9,055 nucleotides of DNA. Origin: Myxococcales bacterium. Lineage in GTDB: Bacteria; Myxococcota; Myxococcia; Myxococcales; Anaeromyxobacteraceae. The stretch's first letter is position 1; the number at the start of each line of letters is the position of its first letter. The notes below the pieces were generated by a model. That model saw only the letters and a list, made by a program, of their open reading frames with translations. It searched no databases and was not told where the DNA came from. The translations under genes and the position numbers were made by a program. Positions 1 to 6,782 of the stretch are shown here, in pieces. The stretch is from assembly GCA_021779335.1 (NCBI GenBank), contig JAJYAW010000085.1, positions 1 through 9,055 of the forward strand, written 5' to 3'.

Positions 1-1634
1 GCCAGCCCCCAGGCGCCGGCCGCCACCGGCGCGCGCGCGGCCGGGGCGGAGACCGGGCGCAACGCCGCCTCCAGGGCGGCGGAGCGCGTCTCGAGCGCCA
101 CCGCCGCGAGGCCGGCCTGGGCGGTCAGGGACCAGCTCGTGATGTCGTAGGGCCTGATGATCTCGCCGCCCGGCGTGTAGTGGCGCAGCGGGAAGCGCTG
201 CGGCTCCAGCACCTCCTTCACGAAGGCCCGGTAGGGCTGGGCCAGCGGCACCACCACGTCGCCCGCCTCGAAGGTGCGGTCGCCCACGGTCACCGGCGCG
301 CCCAGCTCGCGCACCACCACGCCGTGCTCGCCGAGCAGCCGCACCAGGTCGGCCAGGGCGCCCGGATCGTGCTGGCGGCGCGGCAGCACGTAGTGGAAGG
401 GCGGCTCGCTGCGGCCCAGGGCCACCGCCTTCACCGCCAGGTCGTTGCGCAGCGTGAGGAGCTCCGCGCGGTGCGCCGCGGCGGCGCGCAGCAGGGAGAG
501 GGTGGAGGAGCGCTCGTAGGTCACGAGATCCCGCAGCCGCCACCAGCCGCCCGGCCAGGGGGCCGGCATGTTGACGCCCTTCTTGTACTCGGCCAGCCCC
601 TTGCCGCGGCCGGTCAGCTCGTTCGGCTCGATCCACACCGGGGTGGCGATGCGGGCGCTGGCCGCCTCGGTGAGCAGGCTCACCACGTTCTTCCAGACCG
701 AGGTCTCGGTGGAGCCGGGCCAGTAGTTGTCGTATTCCCAGTGATTGACCACGCCGGTCAGGCCGTCGGCGCCCATGTCGCGGGCCATGGTGGTACCGAG
801 CGACGCGGTCCAGGTCCAGAGCGCCTCGTCGACGTTCTCGGCGATGGGGTCGTGGTTGGGCGGGACGAAGTAGCGGGGGCCGGTGGCGCCCTGCTGGTGC
901 TTCTCGACGAGCACCTGCGGGTACCACTGGGTGGAGAAGAGCCGGTTGATGACGCGGGTGTCGGCCTGGGTCAGCTCCACGAAGTCCCGGTTGTTGTCGT
1001 GGCCCACGTACCGGTGGTACAGGCCCGGCATGCCGGCGCCCTCCCAGGGCGTCCCCTTCTGCTGCCGGTACCAGCGGACCACCATGTCCATGCCGTCCGG
1101 GTTGTGGCTGGGGACGATCATGAGGACCACCTGCGCCAGCCGCGCCAGCGTGGCCGGGTCCCGGGTGGTGGCCAGCTCGTGCACGATGGCCGGCAGCGCC
1201 TGGCTCGGCCCCACCTCGGTGGAGTGCATCGAGAGCGTCTCCATGACGAAGACCCGGCCGTCCCCGATGAGCCGCGCCCGCTCGTCGGCGGGGATGGCGG
1301 GGTCGAGCGCCAGCCGCTCGTTGATGCGCCGGAGCTCCTCGAGCCGCGCCAGGTTCTCCGGCGCCGACACGAAGGCCACGTACATGGGGCGCCCCTCGGG
1401 GCTCCGGCCCACCTCGCGCAGCTCCACGCGGTCCGAGGCCCGGTCCACCTGCTGCAGGTAGTCGACGAGCTGCTCGTAGTCGACGAGCACCCGGTCGTCC
1501 CCCGGCTCGAAGCCGAAGGCCTGGCGCGGCGTCGGCGGGGCCGCGGGGACCGGCGGCGCCGCGCGCGCCGCCAGGGGCAGGGCGACCAGCAGGGCGACCA
1601 GCAGGGCGGCGAGGCGGCGGAGGGCAGGGGACAT
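1..1634 (-). CDS. Secreted M14-family zinc carboxypeptidase (C-terminus cut by window edge)
   Basis: A zinc metallopeptidase of the M14 family, which removes C-terminal residues or cleaves cell-wall peptides; the substrate cannot be told. The first 544 codons are present and the gene continues beyond position 1. The N-terminus is a signal peptide (RR at residues 6-7, a Leu/Val/Ala core to about residue 20, then ARAA), so the enzyme should be exported. The zinc motif HSTE puts ligands at H137 and E140; the third ligand is probably H246 in EKHQQG. The likely catalytic glutamate is E323 in LLTEAA. NPDG and NNRDF, both typical of the family, lie between. I chose ATG at 1634 because GGAG sits six bases upstream; an in-frame ATG at 1646 would add only four residues. 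The family core needs about 300-350 residues, so a further C-terminal region is present. The gene is divergent from the hydrolase at 1830. Family call firm, substrate unknown. Confidence 0.93.
   Translation of the reverse strand, partial: MSPALRRLAALLVALLVALPLAARAAPPVPAAPPTPRQAFGFEPGDDRVLVDYEQLVDYLQQVDRASDRVELREVGRSPEGRPMYVAFVSAPENLARLEELRRINERLALDPAIPADERARLIGDGRVFVMETLSMHSTEVGPSQALPAIVHELATTRDPATLARLAQVVLMIVPSHNPDGMDMVVRWYRQQKGTPWEGAGMPGLYHRYVGHDNNRDFVELTQADTRVINRLFSTQWYPQVLVEKHQQGATGPRYFVPPNHDPIAENVDEALWTWTASLGTTMARDMGADGLTGVVNHWEYDNYWPGSTETSVWKNVVSLLTEAASARIATPVWIEPNELTGRGKGLAEYKKGVNMPAPWPGGWWRLRDLVTYERSSTLSLLRAAAAHRAELLTLRNDLAVKAVALGRSEPPFHYVLPRRQHDPGALADLVRLLGEHGVVVRELGAPVTVGDRTFEAGDVVVPLAQPYRAFVKEVLEPQRFPLRHYTPGGEIIRPYDITSWSLTAQAGLAAVALETRSAALEAALRPVSAPAARAPVAAGAWGL
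1578..1608. repeat. 12-bp in-frame tandem repeat in the signal peptide
   Basis: CAGGGCGACCAG occurs at 1578-1589 and 1590-1601, followed by seven bases of a third copy. On the minus strand this encodes Leu-Val-Ala-Leu repeats in the hydrophobic core of the carboxypeptidase signal peptide. The unit is a multiple of three, so gain or loss of a copy would lengthen or shorten the core without shifting the frame. Confidence 0.6.
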
Positions 1635-1754
1635 GCTCGGCTCCATGGCAGGACCAGCGGTGAAGCGGGAGCGGCCACGGTAGCCGAGATCCGGGCCCGG
1701 CGGCGCGGCGGGATCGTCGCCGGGGAGCTCTTCCCGTCCGGCGCGGGCCCTGGT

Positions 1755-1760
1755 AGGAGG
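1755..1760 (+). promoter_or_regulatory. AGGAGG sequence upstream of the MBL hydrolase
   Basis: A perfect Shine-Dalgarno-like AGGAGG lies in the divergent gap 1635-1829. No ATG, GTG or TTG stands at a usable distance downstream: the next one is TTG at 1789, which is in the wrong frame and reaches TGA at 1831. Its role is therefore unclear. It may be chance, or it may mark a start obscured by the adjoining 8-bp repeat. The rest of the gap shows no convincing promoter. Confidence 0.3.
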
Positions 1761-1762
1761 TC

Positions 1763-1786
1763 CCGCTCCGCCGCTCCGCCGCTCCG
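1763..1786. repeat. 8-bp tandem repeat, CCGCTCCG x3
   Basis: Three perfect, adjacent copies of CCGCTCCG begin two bases after AGGAGG and lie just ahead of the hydrolase coding region. Because the unit is not a multiple of three, a change in copy number would alter the reading frame of anything translated through it, or the spacing of the leader. Confidence 0.7.
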
Positions 1787-1829
1787 CCTTGCCCCGAGCC
1801 CGTCCGCCCCGCCCGCCTGGCCCGACCCC

Positions 1830-2840
1830 CTGACCGCCCCCGCCGCCAGCCCCACGCCGCCCTTCGCCGGCCAGCCCGTCGACGAGGAGGGCCGCTTCGT
1901 CAACCTGGACGGCCGCCGGCCGCAGGGGCTCGGCGCCGTCCTCCGGTGGGCGGTGCTGGACCGGCTGGCCGGTCGCCGGCGCCGCTCGCCGGACCGCGCG
2001 CCGGTGGCCTGCCTCGAGCCCGACCTGGCGCGGCTCGCCACCCCGCCGGCGCCGGGGGGGCCGGCCCGCCTCACCTGGCTCGGCCACGCCAGCTGGCTGG
2101 TGCAGCTCGACGGCGTCTCGCTGCTCGTCGACCCGGCGCTCCAGCCCACGCTCTTCGGCGGCAAGGGCCGCAACGCCGGGCCGGGCCTGCGCCCTGCGCA
2201 GCTCCCGCGCATCGACGCCCAGCTCGTCACCCACAGCCACTACGACCACCTCGACCTGCCGACCCTCACGGCGGTGGGCGCGCCGGCCGTGGCGGGGCTG
2301 GGGCTGGGCCGCCTCCTCCGGAGGAGCGGGCTCTCCGGCACCGAGCTCGCCTGGTGGCAGGCGGTCCGGGTGGGCCAGGTGCGGGTCACCTTCGTGCCGG
2401 CCCAGCACTGGAGCCGGCGCGGCCTCCTCGACGGCAACCGGACCCTCTGGGGCGGCTTCGTCATCGAGGGGAGCGGCGCCACCGTCTACCACTCCGGCGA
2501 CACGGCATGGTCCGGTGGCTTCGCCGAGGTCGGCCGGCGCTTCCCGGGGATCGACGCGGCCCTCCTGCCCATCGGCGCCTACGACCCGGCCTGGTTCATG
2601 GAGCAGCAGCACCTCAACCCCGAGCAGGCCCTGGCCGCCTTCGGGGCCCTCGGCGCCGGCCGCTTCCTGGCCATGCACTGGGGCACCTTCAAGCTCACCG
2701 ACGAGCCGCTCGACGAGCCGCCCCGGCGGCTCGAGGCGGAGCGGCAGCGGCTCGGCCTCCCCCCGGAGCGGGTGCGGGTGCTCGCGCTGGGCGAGACCGT
2801 GGAGGTGGGCGGCGGCGCGGCCGGGGGTGGGTCACGGTGA
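1830..2840 (+). CDS. Metallo-beta-lactamase-fold hydrolase, RomA/NAPE-PLD-like
   Basis: A metal-dependent hydrolase of the metallo-beta-lactamase fold. The HxHxDH metal motif appears as HSHYDH at residues 135-140 (counting from 1830). Further family signatures follow in order: PAQHWSRRG, HSGDTAWSGGF, the QQHLNPEQA segment, and MHWGTF followed by TDEPLDEPP near the C-terminus. This order fits the RomA / N-acyl-phosphatidylethanolamine phospholipase D-like group; the actual substrate is not known. No signal peptide is visible, so it is probably cytoplasmic. The start is uncertain. The frame is open far upstream with no ATG; CTG at 1830 keeps the conserved-looking N-terminal stretch (GRFVNLDG), whereas the first in-frame GTG, at 1953, would remove it. 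Codon use is clearly coding from about 1840. Length from 1830 is 336 residues, normal for the group. Function firm at fold level; start position low confidence. Confidence 0.85.
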   Translation: MTAPAASPTPPFAGQPVDEEGRFVNLDGRRPQGLGAVLRWAVLDRLAGRRRRSPDRAPVACLEPDLARLATPPAPGGPARLTWLGHASWLVQLDGVSLLVDPALQPTLFGGKGRNAGPGLRPAQLPRIDAQLVTHSHYDHLDLPTLTAVGAPAVAGLGLGRLLRRSGLSGTELAWWQAVRVGQVRVTFVPAQHWSRRGLLDGNRTLWGGFVIEGSGATVYHSGDTAWSGGFAEVGRRFPGIDAALLPIGAYDPAWFMEQQHLNPEQALAAFGALGAGRFLAMHWGTFKLTDEPLDEPPRRLEAERQRLGLPPERVRVLALGETVEVGGGAAGGGSR

Positions 2841-2883
2841 GGCGTGGTGGGTGCGGCGCCGCCGTGACCGGACCGTGACGGTC
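2830..2883. promoter_or_regulatory. Overlapping inverted repeats around the hydrolase stop codon
   Basis: GGTCACGG at 2830-2837 can pair with CCGTGACC at 2862-2869, an 8-bp stem with a 24-base loop that holds the TGA stop. A second CCGTGAC at 2873-2879 competes for the same arm. It also forms its own 13-bp palindrome, GACCGTGACGGTC at 2871-2883 (six-base arms around one central base). There is no T tract. It could be a transcription-attenuating hairpin for the hydrolase or an operator for the lipoprotein gene. Confidence 0.4.
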
Positions 2884-2940
2884 GACCGGCATCCTCCCGG
2901 CGTCTCTGGTGCGGGAGTCCCCGGGCGCCCGCGCGATCCC

Positions 2941-2949
2941 TGGTAGAAT
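2941..2949 (+). promoter_or_regulatory. Extended -10 promoter candidate for the lipoprotein gene
   Basis: TGG directly precedes TAGAAT (one mismatch to TATAAT), giving an extended -10 element. No good -35 hexamer is visible 16-18 bases upstream, as is usual for extended -10 promoters. Transcription would begin near 2956, giving a leader of about 40 bases to the ATG at 2996. An ATG at 2948 lies inside the element and so is unlikely to be the start of translation. Confidence 0.45.
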
Positions 2950-2995
2950 GAACCCGCTCGCTGGACGTCTCCCTGGTGCCGTCCCGCTCACGACC

Positions 2996-3709
2996 ATGGC
3001 CCTCCGCTCCCGCTTCCGGACCCTGTCGCTGCTCACCGCCGCCCTGGCCGCGTGCTCGCCCTACGTGGAGGGGAACGGCGTCTATGCCGAGCGGACCTTC
3101 GACGCCGGCAGCGGCCTCAAGCCGTTCGACGCCGCCGTCATCGGCTTCCCGGCCAGCGTGGACGTGAACGGCCAGCCGCTGGCGGCCTCGATCTTCGTGG
3201 ATCCCGCCGCGGCGCCGCAGGTGGTCCTGGGCGGCGACGAGAACGTCATCCAGGACATCCAGGTGCAGGCGGACGAGGGCGAGGTCCTCCACACCACGAC
3301 CAACCGGTCCTACCACGCGGTCCACCCGCCCCAGCTGCGGATCACGGCGCCCCAGCTCGTCTCCGTCGGTTCGATCGGCGGCGCGGGCGTCACGGTGGCC
3401 GGCGCCGCCGCCGCGAGCTTCGCGGTGACGGCGGAGGCCGGCGGGCGGGTCGAGCTGTCCGGGGCCGGCGGCGCCAAGCTCACCGCCATCCTCTCCGGCG
3501 GCGCCCAGCTCGACGCCTCGGCCTACCCGGTCTCGTCGGCCGTGCTGACCCTCGGCGGCGGCGCCAGCGTCACCGTCGCGCCGTCGAGCCAGCTCTCCGG
3601 CAGCGCCGACGGCGGCAGCGTCGTCAAGGTGAAGGCCGACGCGACCACCGCCGCCGCGCTCTGTCAGGGCGTGGTGCTCGGGGCCGGCTCGACCTGCGGT
3701 CCGCTCTAG
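2996..3709 (+). CDS. Predicted lipoprotein with DUF2807 (GIN-type) beta-repeat domain
   Basis: A 237-residue exported protein. The N-terminus has Arg at 4, 6 and 8, a short hydrophobic stretch, and a lipobox LAAC ending at Cys20, so it should be lipidated and membrane-anchored. From about residue 40 it is a Gly/Ala/Ser/Val-rich series of short alternating strands (FDAAVIG, the LRITAP segment, then repeats such as VELSGAGGAKL and LTLGGGASVTV). This resembles the DUF2807 or putative auto-transporter adhesin head domain, which forms a right-handed beta-helix; its role is not established. Two cysteines near the C-terminus (CQGVVLGAGSTC) could form a disulfide. ATG at 2996 is preferred to the in-frame ATG at 2948 because it places a compact signal before the lipobox and because 2948 overlaps a promoter candidate. 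No clear ribosome site is visible. Domain call from pattern, not search. Confidence 0.85.
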   Translation: MALRSRFRTLSLLTAALAACSPYVEGNGVYAERTFDAGSGLKPFDAAVIGFPASVDVNGQPLAASIFVDPAAAPQVVLGGDENVIQDIQVQADEGEVLHTTTNRSYHAVHPPQLRITAPQLVSVGSIGGAGVTVAGAAAASFAVTAEAGGRVELSGAGGAKLTAILSGGAQLDASAYPVSSAVLTLGGGASVTVAPSSQLSGSADGGSVVKVKADATTAAALCQGVVLGAGSTCGPL

Positions 3710-3733
3710 CGAGCCGATCCAGCGAGCCGATCC
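3708..3733. repeat. 13-bp perfect tandem repeat
   Basis: AGCGAGCCGATCC occurs twice without a gap, at 3708-3720 and 3721-3733. The first copy includes the last two bases of the lipoprotein stop codon. The repeat lies roughly 110-135 bp upstream of the -24 element at 3843, a typical distance for activator sites of sigma54 promoters. It may equally be a simple slippage duplication. Confidence 0.75.
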
Positions 3734-3751
3734 GGAGGCGCGGTCGAGGTT

Positions 3752-3767
3752 CCCGCGCCGCCGCGGG
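3752..3767 (+). terminator. GC-rich hairpin after the lipoprotein gene
   Basis: CCCGCG and CGCGGG form a perfect six-base-pair stem with a four-base loop, about 43 bases after the stop. A second small inverted repeat, ACCCT-GA-AGGGT, follows at 3770-3781. There is no T tract, so termination is only a possibility; either repeat might instead bind a regulator of the next gene. Confidence 0.35.
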
Positions 3768-3842
3768 TCACCCTGAAGGGTCGGCCCGCACCCATGGGTT
3801 GACGGGCCGCAGGGAAGCTGCCCTCATTTCACGGGATTCTCC

Positions 3843-3858
3843 CGGCAGTGCGCTTGCA
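3843..3858 (+). promoter_or_regulatory. rpoN-dependent promoter: Sigma54 (-24/-12) promoter candidate for the PilZ/receiver gene
   Basis: CGGCAGTGCGCTTGCA aligns with the sigma54 consensus TGGCACG-N4-TTGCW. It has GGCA at -24, TTGCA at -12, and the required ten bases between GG (3844-3845) and GC (3856-3857); there are three mismatches, all in the first block. The start of transcription would fall near 3869, leaving a leader of about 28 bases before ATG 3897. A weaker sigma70 alternative is TTGACG at 3799-3804 with CCTCAT 17 bases later. Confidence 0.5.
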
Positions 3859-3896
3859 CACCTGGGTAGGACGACCGCAACGCCCCCACCTCCGCC

Positions 3897-5360
3897 ATGA
3901 GCTTCGTCGACTTCGCCTGTGTCTTCGTCAGGGCCTCCGGTGACCGCCTGCTGGCGGCCGAGCGGCTGGTGTGCGGCTATCCCCACCTCTTCGGCCCGGC
4001 GCTCGTCGAGGTGGACCTGGCCTACCGGATGGCGTCCCGCTACCTGGTGGCGGTGCTCCACTTCGATCCCGCCCTCTTCGACGAGGCGGCTCGGTCCCGG
4101 CTGGCCTTCTGGTCCGCTCGGGCCGGCGGTCGGGCCAGCCCGCTCGATGGGATGGCCGAGCACGAGCGCCAGACCTTCGACGCCCACCTCGAGCTCTGCG
4201 AGCTCAAGCTCCAGGGGCTGAAGCCGCCCGAGCTCTTCGACCGGAGCTTTCGCCTCTTCACCGACGTGGGCGCCCCCGCCGCCCGCCGCCGCAACCCGCT
4301 CGACCGGCCCATGATGGCGCTGGACGTGGGCGGCCCCGGGTTCGAGGGCGTCACCTACCAGCCGGACCAGCGGGAGCTCTTCGTCGCCGCGCCCATGGCG
4401 CCGCCGGCCGGCGACGAGGTGCTGGTGGTCTTCCGCCTGCCCGGCGTCGACAAGCCGCTGGGCGTGAGAACCCGGGTGGCCATGGTGCGCGGGTCGGCCG
4501 AGTCGGCCCCGGGCCGGCCCGCCGGCTTCGCCCTGGCCATCCCGGCGGGCGCCCCCGCCGTCCACGAGGCCCTCGCCCGGACCGCCCCCGTCACCTCCTC
4601 CGAGACGCGCGCCGCCCCGCGCTACGCCGTCAAGGCGCCGGTCAAGGTGCTGGTCCCGGCGGCGCCGCCGCAGGGCGGGGCCACCGCGGCCACGCCGGCG
4701 GCCAGGGCCGTCATCGAGTACGCCACCGATCAGGAGCTGGAGGCGGACTTCATCGAGAACCTCTCGCAGGGCGGCGCCTTCATCCGCTCGACCCACCGCC
4801 AGCCGGTGGGCGCCGCGCTGGCCCTCGACTTCCGGCTGCCCAACGGCGCGGAGCTCAAGGCGCAGGCCGTGGTGGCCTTCGCCAACGCCAACGGCATGGG
4901 GGTCAAGTTCACCCTCGACGCCGAGAGCGAGGCCGCGCTGCAGGCGGCCATCGCCCACATCTCGGCCCGCGCCCGCCGCGTCCTGGTGGTGGACGACGAC
5001 GCCCTGGTGCGCCGCATGCTGGCCGACGCCCTGGCCGATCGCGGCTTCGAGGTCATCACCGCCACCGACGGCCAGGACGGCCTGCGCGTCCTCTCCGAGG
5101 AGCTGCTGGCGCTCGACCTGCTCGTCACCGACGTCTACATGCCCGGCATGGACGGCGAGCAGTTCGTCCAGATGATCCGGCGCGCCGGCGGAGAGGCCGA
5201 CCTCGCCATCGTGGTGGTGACCGGCAAGATGGAGCCGGGGCTGGAGCCGCGGCTCGAGTCGGCCGGCGCGGACGCCGTGCTCGACAAGGCGCTCGGCCCG
5301 GAGCTGCTGGCCCAGGCCGCCGACGCGGTGCTGGAGCGCAAGCGGTTCGCGCGCGCCTGA
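3897..5360 (+). CDS. Tandem PilZ-like domains with C-terminal response-regulator receiver
   Basis: A 487-residue signalling protein, probably cytoplasmic. Residues 1 to about 125 look helical and are not recognised. About 135-225 resemble the beta-barrel of a PilZ domain (strands ELFVAAP, DEVLVVFRLPG, TRVAMV, GFALAIP) but lack a clear N/DxSxxG motif, so it is probably degenerate. About 235-350 form a canonical PilZ domain with RxxxR at R238-R242 and NxSxGG at N288-G293, the residues that bind cyclic-di-GMP. About 361-487 are a receiver domain: acidic D366-D368, phosphoacceptor D412 in TDVYMPGMDG, T442 and K464, all key residues present. No kinase or DNA-binding output domain is attached, so output must be through partners or conformational change. 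A strong ribosome site is lacking before ATG 3897. The nearest upstream promoter candidate is of sigma54 type. Receiver and second PilZ certain; first PilZ an inference. Confidence 0.93.
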   Translation: MSFVDFACVFVRASGDRLLAAERLVCGYPHLFGPALVEVDLAYRMASRYLVAVLHFDPALFDEAARSRLAFWSARAGGRASPLDGMAEHERQTFDAHLELCELKLQGLKPPELFDRSFRLFTDVGAPAARRRNPLDRPMMALDVGGPGFEGVTYQPDQRELFVAAPMAPPAGDEVLVVFRLPGVDKPLGVRTRVAMVRGSAESAPGRPAGFALAIPAGAPAVHEALARTAPVTSSETRAAPRYAVKAPVKVLVPAAPPQGGATAATPAARAVIEYATDQELEADFIENLSQGGAFIRSTHRQPVGAALALDFRLPNGAELKAQAVVAFANANGMGVKFTLDAESEAALQAAIAHISARARRVLVVDDDALVRRMLADALADRGFEVITATDGQDGLRVLSEELLALDLLVTDVYMPGMDGEQFVQMIRRAGGEADLAIVVVTGKMEPGLEPRLESAGADAVLDKALGPELLAQAADAVLERKRFARA

Positions 5361-5402
5361 GCCGCCCGCCGTCGCCCCTCCCGCCGGGCCGCCGGGGCCT
5401 CC
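5361..5402. other. Short convergent intergenic gap
   Basis: Only 42 bp separate the stop of the PilZ/receiver gene from the stop of the opposing tautomerase gene. A GCCCC/GGGGC pair could form a weak five-base stem with a 15-base loop near 5374-5398, but there is no T tract on either strand. I cannot support a definite terminator, although a shared bidirectional one would be expected here. Confidence 0.3.
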
Positions 5403-5606
5403 TCAGCCGCCTCGCCGGCGCCGCACCGTCACCGACTCGCCGCCGATGCCCCAGTTGTCGGTGTCGACCTCGTCGATGACCACCACCGTGGTGGCGGGGT
5501 TCTTCCCCAGGGTCCGCTGCAGGAGCGCGGTGGCGCCCTCGATGAGCGCCGCCTTCTGCTCCGGCGTGGCGCCCTCGCGGGTGATCTTGATGTTCACGTA
5601 CGGCAT
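5403..5606 (-). CDS. 4-oxalocrotonate tautomerase-family protein
   Basis: A 67-residue member of the tautomerase superfamily, which uses an N-terminal proline exposed after removal of Met as a general base in keto-enol tautomerisation. The start MPYVNIKITREG supplies that proline (Pro2 of the gene product), and the following EQKAALIEGATALLQ helix and VVVIDEVDTDNWGIGG segment fit the family, as does the length of about 60-70 residues. Arg10 lies near the position of a substrate-binding arginine in 4-OT, though I cannot align it exactly. A strong GAGGAGG ribosome site lies about five bases before the ATG. It is last in a three-gene operon, 18 bp after the MFS transporter stop. The aromatic-degradation role of classical 4-OT is not supported here by neighbouring ring-cleavage genes, so the substrate is open. 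Confidence 0.93.
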   Translation of the reverse strand: MPYVNIKITREGATPEQKAALIEGATALLQRTLGKNPATTVVVIDEVDTDNWGIGGESVTVRRRRGG

Positions 5607-5624
5607 GCGTCCTCCTCGTGGTGG

Positions 5625-6782
5625 TCACTGCGGGACGGCGGCGCCCCGGCCGGGGGGCAGCGCCAGCAGGAGCGCCCCCAGCGCCACGGCGCCGGAGGCG
5701 GCCAGCACCGACGGCGCGGGGCTCCCCACCGCGCTGGCCAGCCGGCCCGCCAGGTAGGGGCCGGCCGCCTGGCCGACGCTGTACACCGCCGTGAGCGAGC
5801 CGATGGCCCGCACCGCGGCTTCCGGCATGAGCCGGCGCGCCAGCTCCATGGTGACGGTGACGATGCCGATGAAGGTGCCGCCGAAGAAGAGGGCGCCCAG
5901 CACGGCGGCGGCGCCGGAGGCCGAGAGCGCCGGCAGCGCCATCCCCACCGCCTGGGTGGCCATGGCGGTGACGAGCGCCCAGCGCGGCCCGAGCCGGTGG
6001 GACAGCGCGCTCCACAGGGCCGCCGACGGCACCGCCGCCAGCCCGGCCGCCACCCAGACCCAGGGGGCCCAGCGCTCCAGGCCCGGCGTGTGCTGCACGG
6101 CGCGCACCGCGAAGGTCCCGGAGACGATGTAGCCGAGCCCCTCCAGGCCGTAGGCGACGGCCAGCCGGTCGAAGGTGACGCCGTCGTGGCGGGCGCCGGG
6201 AGGGGCGGGGTCGCGCAGCACCGGGTCGCCGGGGGCCATGACGAGCGCCGGCAGGGAGAGGAGCGCGCCGGCCGCGCCGAGGAGCAGCCAGGGGGCGCGC
6301 CAGCCGCCCGCCGCGCCGAGCGCCGTGACCGCGCCGGAGAGGGCGATGCCGGCGCCGACCCCGCCGAAGAGGAGGCCGGCGAGCCGCTCGCGCCCGCGCG
6401 GCAGCGTCTCCAGCACCGCCGCCGAGACGAGCACGAAGACCAGGCCGCTCGCCACCCCGGAGAGGAAGCGGACCGCCGCCCAGGCGGCCAGGCCGGCGAA
6501 GGCCGTCGCGGCCGCGGTGGTGAGGACGCTCAGGGCCAGGGCGGAGCGGAGCAGCCAGATCCTCGGCGCGCCCGGCGGCGTGCGGCGGGCCCAGAGCACG
6601 CCGGCCAGGTAGCCGACCAGGTTGACGGAGGCGATGAGGCCGCCGGCCGCGTCGTCGAAGCCGAGCGCCGCCTGCAGCGAGGGGAGGAGCGCGGTGTAGG
6701 CGAAGCGGCCCACGCCCATGGCCACCGCCAGCGCGGCGGCGCCCGCCACCGCGCGCGCGGCCGGTGCGGGGCGCCAGGTCAC
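5625..6782 (-). CDS. MFS transporter, YbfB/YjiJ type
   Basis: A 385-residue inner-membrane transporter of the major facilitator superfamily. The first helix carries MGVGRFAYT (residues 22-30) followed by ALLPSL, a signature of the YbfB/YjiJ group. The rest is a run of about twelve Ala/Leu/Val/Gly-rich helices with a central polar loop near residue 200 (PGDPVLRDPAPPGARHDG), as expected for two six-helix halves. Substrate and direction are unknown. The preferred start is GTG at 6782, which overlaps the epimerase stop by four bases (GTGA) and has GAGG just upstream; the open frame extends further upstream only inside the epimerase gene. The overlap implies translational coupling, and the tautomerase follows 18 bp after its stop. 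The transporter may move the substrate or product of its two enzyme neighbours. Confidence 0.93.
   Translation of the reverse strand: MTWRPAPAARAVAGAAALAVAMGVGRFAYTALLPSLQAALGFDDAAGGLIASVNLVGYLAGVLWARRTPPGAPRIWLLRSALALSVLTTAAATAFAGLAAWAAVRFLSGVASGLVFVLVSAAVLETLPRGRERLAGLLFGGVGAGIALSGAVTALGAAGGWRAPWLLLGAAGALLSLPALVMAPGDPVLRDPAPPGARHDGVTFDRLAVAYGLEGLGYIVSGTFAVRAVQHTPGLERWAPWVWVAAGLAAVPSAALWSALSHRLGPRWALVTAMATQAVGMALPALSASGAAAVLGALFFGGTFIGIVTVTMELARRLMPEAAVRAIGSLTAVYSVGQAAGPYLAGRLASAVGSPAPSVLAASGAVALGALLLALPPGRGAAVPQ

Noticed and set aside
1458..1488. Direct repeat GTAGTCGACGAGC spaced by five bases
   Set aside because: It encodes a short LVDY repeat within the carboxypeptidase; probably a local coding duplication without regulatory meaning.
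180..1829. Plus-strand open frame continuous with the hydrolase, giving an 886-residue protein
   Set aside because: It is the antisense of the M14 carboxypeptidase. The minus-strand frame has HSTE, NPDG and a signal peptide; the plus frame is low-complexity Arg/His/Gly/Ala. Long open antisense frames are normal at this GC content.
3768..4958. Minus-strand 396-residue open frame
   Set aside because: It lies antisense to the PilZ/receiver gene, is rich in Gly/Arg/His without a domain pattern, and is explained by GC-driven absence of stops.
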